From UBA5794 sp964196275 (GTDB lineage: Bacteria > Actinomycetota > Acidimicrobiia > Spongiisociales > UBA5794), in NCBI GenBank assembly GCA_964196275.1, contig CAXMSN010000072.1, positions 1-13,598 of the forward strand: DNA of 13,598 bases. The letters are read 5' to 3'. Below, piece after piece: positions 5,335 through 10,642 of the stretch. A program made the translations under genes and the position numbers. Position 1 is the stretch's first letter. Each line of letters begins with the position of its first letter. The notes under the pieces are model-generated. The model was not told where the DNA came from. It was given only the letters and a program-made list of their open reading frames with translations, and made no database searches.

Positions 5335-7583
5335 ACCGCGATCCTCTTGTTCATGCGACGCCTGCGGAACCCGTAGACGCCGAGACCGACGACCGAGATC
5401 ACTGTGAGTGCCATACCGAGGTTTTCGACCCATGTGTTGGCGAACTGAAGAGTTACGTCCTCGTCGGTCGGAACAACGAGCATCAGCGACGGTGCGATCC
5501 GGTACACGCCCTCGCCACCGTCGACCTTCCAGTTCGGGAAGTACGAGACCTTGACGAGATGCGGTACACCAACTGCGCTGGTGGAGAAGCCGACCTCATG
5601 GTCATCGAACGTCGTGATCGCCACGGTCCCGTCGGCATCGTACGGTCGGAGATCGTCGAAACGCTGATCGACCTCGGTCACGCGCCGCCACTCAGCCGGG
5701 CCATCCTCAACGAGCCAAACGTCGAGATTCTCCACATCGTCATACCACTCAAGCGCCGCATCGAAGAAGTCGCCTTCTCCGGCCCATACAACCGGCTCAT
5801 ACGTGGCAACGTCGACCAGATCCGAATCCGGAAGGCCGAAGATCGTCCACGGCTCGGCAACGGCGAGCACCGGCAGGCCGAATTCGAGAGCCGCATCAGT
5901 GCCTTCCTCGGTGTACGACACGTAATACGACACGTCGTACACGGCGAGATGCTTCACGCCACGATCGAAATTCATCGTGTGGTAGTTGAGGCCTCGCACC
6001 GGGTTCGATGGCCGGTTCGAAACCTCAGCCGCGTTCAGGAAGTGGAATGGAGTAGTGAGGGAACTCTCGAAGAACAACCCTTCCATCGATGCGTGCCCCT
6101 CGGACCAGAACGGGAACAGCATCAGGGCCATCGGCGTCCCGTATTTGTTCATCTCGCTGTTGGCTTCCCACATGATGCGGCCGTCCGGCAGTTCGTCGAC
6201 GGCCTGCATCAGGCCCTCGTACTCGTTCCAGACCGCCTTGCCTTCGTAGCCCTCGAAGTTCCACTTGATCCATCCCGGAAGATCGTGCATCGACAGCGCG
6301 GCGCCACCGACAAGGAGCGCAACCGCGACGCCGCCGGTAAGCAGTGTTGCCATGGAACGATCTGCGAATCGCCTTGCGATGGCCGTCGCGGTGAGCGCGA
6401 TTGCGATGCCAGCGAATACGAACATCCCGAAGAACCAGTACGGCAGCAACCGTGCGTTGTACAGCACCGTCATCTCGAAGTGTGCGATCAGGAAGTAGCC
6501 GGCGAGTGGCCAGAGTGTGAGCATCAGAAGCGTGCCGATCGTGTCCTTGCGGAACAGCGTCCACAGGATGCCGATGATGCCGACCGCCAGCACCGGCACG
6601 AACTCGCCGGGGATGGGTGAACCCGGAGCCTGATACGCGCCAACGATGGTCTTGACTGGAGCCCAACCCATGTCGGACGTCATGCCGCCGAACACACGCG
6701 CACCGAGTGCAAGGGCCCAGAACGCCGACATTCCGAAGCCGACCGCATACGACGCAACGAGACCGATGGCCCCCTTGGCGGCCTGGCGCTGCTTTCCGTT
6801 CTTGGCGAGCATCGCTGCAAGCGGACCAGCAAGCATGGGGAGCGTCGCAAACACCACGACGATCGTCGTGATGATGTGAGACATCGCGGTCAGGCCGAGA
6901 ACGATGCCGGACCACGGGTCGAAGACGGTGCCTCGGTGGTAATTCCGGACCGCCATCCCAACGAACAGGATCGAAAGCGCGAACGACAACGAGAAAGAGA
7001 ACTCGCCAGCCAGCGTGGACTTGATGTTCGCACCGAAGATCGAGTAGCTCTCCATGAACACGAAGAGAGACCCGGCAACACCGGCGATGACGGCGATGAA
7101 GCGGCGGAAGCCGAGGAACTTCAAGAAGAAGTAGGAGGCGGTCGGCAACGCTACGACCCCAAGGATCGTCACGATCTTGAACGCAGGCCCGTACGGCAGG
7201 ATGACGTCGAGGGCAACCGTCAGCAGGGCAGGAACAGGGAAATAGAAGTACATGGCGGGGAACCCGGCATACCAGTCCATGCTCCAGCCGAGAATCCTCC
7301 CTGAGGTGAGGAGGTCCTCCATGAGAACCTTCGGGAGGAGCACGTGCGCCCCCATGTCACCGCCGGTTGGCGTGCTGGCGACGAGGAGATACGGCAGTCG
7401 GAACAGCGATTGCCCGTCCCTGAGAATTGGGCCGAGCACCCCGGACATCGTGAGCCCGATGAGCAGGGTCGGCGCAGCGATCAAGGCAACGATGTACCAC
7501 TTGGGCACAACCCGTGGGCCAGGAGGCGCCGAAGAGGGTTCGTCGATAGCTACAGGGGGTTCGGGAGGAGCAACGATCGTCAC
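5331..7583 (-). CDS. large polytopic membrane protein, PTPS-related/YfhO-like (GT-C type glycosyltransferase candidate)
   Basis: A 750-residue membrane protein. A proline-rich cytosolic tail (1-27) is followed by helix 1 (about 29-52) and a periplasmic-side loop TPTGGDMGAH (71-80, D76). Next comes the GWSMDWYAGFPAMYFYFPVP block (99-118). That loop matches the membrane proteins annotated as 6-pyruvoyl-tetrahydropterin-synthase-related, and its acid resembles the first-loop acid of GT-C glycosyltransferases. About ten more helices run to roughly residue 440. A soluble extracytoplasmic domain follows, then a final helix (about 728-742) and a basic tail RRRRMNKR. The domain end (YFPNWKVDGG) resembles the YfhO C-terminus. 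Start is GTG; TAACCT lies 6 bases upstream and no Shine-Dalgarno sequence is seen. It is translationally coupled to gtrA. Substrate and acceptor are unknown. Confidence 0.8.
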   Translation of the reverse strand: MTIVAPPEPPVAIDEPSSAPPGPRVVPKWYIVALIAAPTLLIGLTMSGVLGPILRDGQSLFRLPYLLVASTPTGGDMGAHVLLPKVLMEDLLTSGRILGWSMDWYAGFPAMYFYFPVPALLTVALDVILPYGPAFKIVTILGVVALPTASYFFLKFLGFRRFIAVIAGVAGSLFVFMESYSIFGANIKSTLAGEFSFSLSFALSILFVGMAVRNYHRGTVFDPWSGIVLGLTAMSHIITTIVVVFATLPMLAGPLAAMLAKNGKQRQAAKGAIGLVASYAVGFGMSAFWALALGARVFGGMTSDMGWAPVKTIVGAYQAPGSPIPGEFVPVLAVGIIGILWTLFRKDTIGTLLMLTLWPLAGYFLIAHFEMTVLYNARLLPYWFFGMFVFAGIAIALTATAIARRFADRSMATLLTGGVAVALLVGGAALSMHDLPGWIKWNFEGYEGKAVWNEYEGLMQAVDELPDGRIMWEANSEMNKYGTPMALMLFPFWSEGHASMEGLFFESSLTTPFHFLNAAEVSNRPSNPVRGLNYHTMNFDRGVKHLAVYDVSYYVSYTEEGTDAALEFGLPVLAVAEPWTIFGLPDSDLVDVATYEPVVWAGEGDFFDAALEWYDDVENLDVWLVEDGPAEWRRVTEVDQRFDDLRPYDADGTVAITTFDDHEVGFSTSAVGVPHLVKVSYFPNWKVDGGEGVYRIAPSLMLVVPTDEDVTLQFANTWVENLGMALTVISVVGLGVYGFRRRRMNKRIAV

Positions 7584-7589
7584 GGGTAC

Positions 7590-7595
7590 AGGTTA
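7590..7595 (-). promoter_or_regulatory. putative -10 element of the GT-C-like gene (leaderless)
   Basis: TAACCT on the minus strand fits TANNNT and ends 6 bases before the GTG start at 7583. It supports both the GTG start and independent transcription of the membrane protein-gtrA pair. Confidence 0.45.
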
Positions 7596-7653
7596 GGCAG
7601 AATCAGCTTTTGGCAGACACAATCCGATGGGACCGATTCAACCGTTCAGAAGC

Positions 7654-7845
7654 CTATTCGCTCACGAGGTCGATGATCGCCTCGACGGGGATCGATTCGC
7701 CTTCCTTGTCCCACCATCGTGCCTCGCACACGTGGCAAGAGCAGAAGACGACCTCGGTGCCATCAGGCAACTTCATCTCGATCTCGATGACCGAGGTCTG
7801 CCCGCACGACGTGCAGGTCAGACCGTTTGTGGATGCCTTCGTCAC
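7654..7845 (-). CDS. 63-residue zinc-ribbon protein, unknown function
   Basis: A small soluble protein with CTSC (C11, C14) and a second knuckle CSCHVC (C35, C37, H38, C40) separated by a short acidic beta-hairpin-like stretch. This fits a one-zinc ribbon. The C-terminal part (SIPVEAIIDLVSE) is a short helix. The start is GTG at 7845 with GGAGGA (7849-7854) 3 bases upstream. The ATG overlapping it is out of frame and hits a stop at once. I recognise no named family. It ends 70 bases before the GT-C-like start, so it could be cotranscribed, although the TAACCT element suggests a separate promoter there. Confidence 0.65.
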   Translation of the reverse strand: MTKASTNGLTCTSCGQTSVIEIEMKLPDGTEVVFCSCHVCEARWWDKEGESIPVEAIIDLVSE

Positions 7846-7982
7846 ATGTCCTCCGTTGTAAACGCTGTAGCCCGAACAGCAAGAATCAGTATCGCATCGC
7901 GTGGGTCGAGTGTCGAGGAACTGGGTCAGATACTTCTACGTATGACGTACTTCGTTCCAAGCTTTCCGAGCCGGCTAAGCAC

Positions 7983-8288
7983 TCAGACCCGTGAGTCTTT
8001 GTCCTCCGTGCCTGATATCTCTGGCATGTCATCCTCACGACCGAGGTACTTCGACTTCTGCTTCCCGTCTTCCATCCAGTAGGCATAGATGTACGGCCCG
8101 TGCGGACAACGGGTACACGAGTCCTTGCCGCACTTGACCATCTGCTTTCGCACCTTCACCCCTGGACCAAGCTCTGGGAACGAGTGCCCCTGCTTCTCCA
8201 GCCTCGCTCGCGCAAGCATGAACAGGCGGCGCAGCTCGTGTTCATCCATCTCTCGAACGGCCTCGATGACGTCCCTGTCTATCGACAT
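7983..8288 (-). CDS. DUF6788-like small cysteine-rich protein
   Basis: A 101-residue protein. An N-terminal helical half (1-35, EMDEHELRRLFMLARARLEKQ) is followed by a cysteine cluster VKCGKDSCTRC (C53, C58, C61), then HGPYIYAYW (63-71) and KSKYLGRE (78-85). The C-x4-C-x2-C, HGPY, W, K-YLG pattern resembles DUF6788, which I associate with mobile-element or integrase neighbourhoods. Here it overlaps the DUF3499 gene by 10 bases (8279-8288) in another frame, so the two are probably translationally coupled. Start is ATG at 8288 with a purine-rich GGACGGGAAG upstream. Zinc binding is inferred; the function is unknown. Confidence 0.62.
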   Translation of the reverse strand: MSIDRDVIEAVREMDEHELRRLFMLARARLEKQGHSFPELGPGVKVRKQMVKCGKDSCTRCPHGPYIYAYWMEDGKQKSKYLGREDDMPEISGTEDKDSRV

Positions 8289-8518
8289 GGCTTCCCGTCC
8301 TTCCGTTCCATCATTGCCGTGGAACCGCTCGACCGACGGTCAAGCGTCGTCCAACCGCGCGGTGCCGAGAATCGCTCGGCATGGATCGCACACAGTGCGA
8401 TTCCGTCGTACACGCGCTCGTGACCCTGGGCGTCGTCGAGATACGCCCTCGCGTCGGCGTGGTGATACGTCAAGAGCGTGGTCGCCCGACCGTGACATCG
8501 AATACATGCGGTGATCAT
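8279..8518 (-). CDS. DUF3499 family protein
   Basis: A 79-residue protein matching the short actinobacterial DUF3499 family, which includes M. tuberculosis Rv3258c. It has CIRCHGRA (5-12), ATTLLTYHHADARAYL (12-27), a second pair in YDGIALCAIHAERF (C43, H46) and the family hallmark SAPRGW (51-56). The spacing suggests a C2-CH zinc site. The usual neighbours of this family are manB, a metallopeptidase, whiB2 and fbiA; manB and cofD/fbiA are in this window, the others are not. No biochemical role is established that I know of. The ATG at 8518 has no Shine-Dalgarno sequence but has TAGCTT 9 bases upstream, suggesting a leaderless start. The C-terminal 16 or so residues lie beyond the conserved core and overlap the next gene. 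Confidence 0.75.
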   Translation of the reverse strand: MITACIRCHGRATTLLTYHHADARAYLDDAQGHERVYDGIALCAIHAERFSAPRGWTTLDRRSSGSTAMMERKDGKPCR

Positions 8519-8527
8519 GGATGATGC

Positions 8528-8533
8528 AAGCTA
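8528..8533 (-). promoter_or_regulatory. putative -10 element of the DUF3499 gene (leaderless)
   Basis: TAGCTT on the minus strand fits TANNNT and ends 9 bases before the ATG at 8518. No Shine-Dalgarno sequence lies between them. The palindrome at 8590-8603 is about 60-70 bases further upstream. Confidence 0.4.
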
Positions 8534-8589
8534 GGCATCGGAGCGGCAGCGACCAAGCATTTCGGAAATTCGTATTGCGTATCCGGCAG

Positions 8590-8603
8590 GTACTACGTAG
8601 TAC
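8590..8603. promoter_or_regulatory. perfect 14-bp palindrome GTACTACGTAGTAC (operator candidate)
   Basis: GTACTACGTAGTAC reads the same on both strands. It includes the TACGTA core that recurs at 8706-8711 and 8737-8742. The size and symmetry suit a dimeric helix-turn-helix regulator. It lies upstream of the DUF3499 promoter. I do not recognise it as a known actinobacterial box. Confidence 0.45.
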
Positions 8604-8699
8604 GACCAACATCGGACCTCTCGGTCAGGAGGGGGACATCCGTTTCTCAACGTTCGTGAGTGATACATTGAGTTTCTCGAGGTGATTGTGGAGGGATAG

Positions 8700-8764
8700 T
8701 CGTGCTACGTACTATCTGCTGCAGTCTGGTTCGTACTACGTACTTCCACTGGCTCGTACTACTT
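8700..8764. repeat. array of three TCGTACTAC-type direct repeats
   Basis: TCGTGCTACGTA (8700-8711), TCGTACTACGTA (8731-8742) and TCGTACTACT (8754-8763) are direct repeats spaced 31 and 23 bases apart, near three and two helical turns. The inverse copy TACGTAGTACGA occurs exactly at 8594-8605 within the palindrome region. The array is non-coding. Operator sites, or hairpin-forming elements in the 3' region of the upstream operon, are both possible. Confidence 0.6.
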
Positions 8765-8819
8765 CGGAGTCTCTCCCAGCCTGTTCGCCATACCCGGCTC
8801 ATTTCCGACCTCCAGCATT

Positions 8820-9212
8820 TCACTGCTCGCGCAAGACGCCGGTCGACTTGGCTGCCCCTATCAGCTTCCGACGCGATGGCACACCGGTGAGCACGCCTTC
8901 GACATGGCCGTCGACATCGACGAACACGGTCAAGGGCACGGCAACGACGCCCCAGTCGTCGAATCGTTGCGATTCGAGCTCATAGGTGACCTCCCGATAG
9001 GGCATGCCGAGTTGTTTGAGACGCTCGATCGTGCGTTTGCAGTTCGTACAGTCCGTCGAAGTGAACAGCACAACGCCCGGGCGGTCTCCGACCTCTCCGA
9101 CCCTGACCGCCGGGTGGACGGGCCTTCGATATCGGTTCAGAACAGCGGCGAGCAGAAGAGCGGAGGCAACGACACCGACCGCCACGAGCAGCCTGATGGC
9201 CGGTTCACTCAC
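8820..9212 (-). CDS. membrane-anchored thioredoxin/glutaredoxin-like protein
   Basis: A 130-residue protein. One N-terminal helix (about 5-25) is followed by RYRR and a thioredoxin-fold domain from about residue 44. The domain carries a CTNC redox pair (55-58) after the strand VVLFTSTD, and VP (92-93) at the expected cis-proline position before a TVFVDVDG strand. The start is taken as the GTG at 9212 because it overlaps the DUF5719 stop by four bases (GTGA, 9209-9212), giving translational coupling. The longer frame to 9266 would overlap DUF5719 further and adds only basic residues. The basic residues after the helix would place the domain in the cytoplasm by the positive-inside rule, whereas the coupling to an exported protein suggests the outside; topology is unresolved. 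Confidence 0.78.
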   Translation of the reverse strand: MSEPAIRLLVAVGVVASALLLAAVLNRYRRPVHPAVRVGEVGDRPGVVLFTSTDCTNCKRTIERLKQLGMPYREVTYELESQRFDDWGVVAVPLTVFVDVDGHVEGVLTGVPSRRKLIGAAKSTGVLREQ

Positions 9213-10642
9213 AGAATGGCGATTCCCGCGACGATCGCGACGCCACGAGGCCCGCTGATGTCCCAAGCCACCGATACCGACCGGTCTGCTGTGACCGTGA
9301 AGCCGAAGGTCCCGACACCGACGTCAACCGGTACACCAACTACGGTTCCGGACTCGACGGTGACCTCGATGGCTGGAAGCTCCGTTTCTGCGAGCGGCAA
9401 GAGCGACACCATCGCCGGACCGTCCGTGTTGTTCATGACCCAGAGCGTCGTTTCACTTTCGAGCAGCGTGTCGAGAGGCACGATCCACTTCGATGACGTC
9501 GACGGGGCTCCGACCGTCCCAGCCAAACCGCGCATGAACTCCTGCTCCGTGGCGACAGTCGTCGTGGAGGACTCATCCGATGTCGTCGTGGTGATCTCCC
9601 CCTCGCCACCCTCGCCACCCTCGCCAGCTTCGCCTCCCGTCGGAACAACAGCGAACGACGAGGCGGCGATCGGACCGGAGGCCCGTACTCGAACTCCGAA
9701 CGGAGGGGCAGCGATGTCCGCAAGCGGTATCAGTGCCGGGGCTGACGCATCAATCGTGATCTCCCTCGCACCGAAGACCGTTCCCGTCTCGGTTACGACG
9801 TCGACGGTCACGGTGATCCCGTCGCCGCCGGCAGACATGACAGCAAGGAACGGTTCGAGCCCACCTGCAGCAACGACGGGGAAATCCCACGTCTGCGACG
9901 GTGCCGTGCCAGGCCACATCGCCTCGCCTCGCTCATCTGATCGAATGAGCGCTGGAATCACAAGGCCGGTCGACGACTCGATGGTGAACGCGAGCTCGTC
10001 CCTGAAGGGAAGGAACGGCTCCATGTCGATCGTCGTCCAGGAACGGCCAGCTACATCGATGTCATCGAATTCTGGGACGAGATCAAGATTGAACTCCGAG
10101 TACGCGGTGATCGAAACCTCTGCGTTGTCGGCGAACGGGTTGAACAGCCTGATCTCGGTGAACGTTCCGGTTTTCGTGGATCCGCCCGTGAGGTACCACA
10201 CCTTCGGAACGGATACCGTGCAGCGGTCTCCAGCCACGAGCGCATCAGCTCTCTGCAGGGATGCCACTGCTGCTGGACCATCGCTCACCTCGACGACCGT
10301 CGGGGACTCGCCTCGTCGAACGACATTGCCAACGTCAATGCGGGTTCCACCCGGGCCGAACAGGTTGAAGCTGAACTCGGTCGGGTCGGTATTCGCTATC
10401 GGATCAAGCAGGGTCATGTCAACGTCGATCGTGACTTCAGACGAGATGAGCAGGCTCGTGTCGACGACATCTCCAGCCTCCACCCACGGGCAATACCACA
10501 CGCTTGGACTGGCTACCGCTCCCTCAGGATCCGTCGCATCGACGTCGCCGAACTCGGGTCCGGTAGGTGCTACCGGAGCAATCTGCATCAAGCCGACGAT
10601 GCCGACGAAGCCAGCGAGTACGAGAAGGAGCACTTTCCTCAT
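9209..10642 (-). CDS. DUF5719 family exported protein
   Basis: A 477-residue secreted or membrane-attached protein. It has an N-terminal signal sequence or anchor (MRKVLLLVLAGFVGIVGLM, 1-19). The rest is mostly beta-strand-rich, with WYCPW (49-53) and a second KVWYLTGGS motif (147-155) typical of DUF5719 proteins. There are only two cysteines, C51 and C141. A low-complexity Gly/Glu then Thr/Ser linker (about 336-366) interrupts the later part. The family characteristically follows a large GT2-membrane protein in actinobacteria, as here; its function is unknown. The ATG overlaps the upstream stop codon (ATGA, 10639-10642). The thioredoxin-like gene overlaps its end. A partner or chaperone role for the upstream glycosyltransferase is inference only. 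Confidence 0.82.
   Translation of the reverse strand: MRKVLLLVLAGFVGIVGLMQIAPVAPTGPEFGDVDATDPEGAVASPSVWYCPWVEAGDVVDTSLLISSEVTIDVDMTLLDPIANTDPTEFSFNLFGPGGTRIDVGNVVRRGESPTVVEVSDGPAAVASLQRADALVAGDRCTVSVPKVWYLTGGSTKTGTFTEIRLFNPFADNAEVSITAYSEFNLDLVPEFDDIDVAGRSWTTIDMEPFLPFRDELAFTIESSTGLVIPALIRSDERGEAMWPGTAPSQTWDFPVVAAGGLEPFLAVMSAGGDGITVTVDVVTETGTVFGAREITIDASAPALIPLADIAAPPFGVRVRASGPIAASSFAVVPTGGEAGEGGEGGEGEITTTTSDESSTTTVATEQEFMRGLAGTVGAPSTSSKWIVPLDTLLESETTLWVMNNTDGPAMVSLLPLAETELPAIEVTVESGTVVGVPVDVGVGTFGFTVTADRSVSVAWDISGPRGVAIVAGIAIL
9601..9627. repeat. three 9-bp repeats encoding a Gly/Glu linker in DUF5719
   Basis: Two perfect copies of CCTCGCCAC and one with a final-base change (CCTCGCCAG) lie in tandem. 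On the coding strand they make the GEGGEGGE stretch. Nine bases keep frame, so copy-number change would alter only linker length. Confidence 0.8.

Larger units (their letters stand above)
8519..8819. other. non-coding region with operator-like repeats
   Basis: This 301-base stretch separates the thioredoxin-like gene from the DUF3499 gene, both minus strand. No coding frame with family resemblance is seen. It contains a perfect 14-bp palindrome and several TCGTACTAC-type motifs (listed separately). The DUF3499 -10 lies at its left end. No tRNA, riboswitch or terminator with a U-tract was recognised. Confidence 0.7.

Noticed and set aside
5559..6620. A 353-codon plus-strand open frame
   Set aside because: Antisense to the GT-C-like membrane gene; rich in Arg/His/Glu, as expected for a complementary frame.
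8702..8890. Small plus-strand frame with GGAGGG a few bases before a GTG at 8702
   Set aside because: The ribosome-site match is good, but the frame overlaps the repeat array and the thioredoxin-like gene and resembles no protein; probably coincidental.
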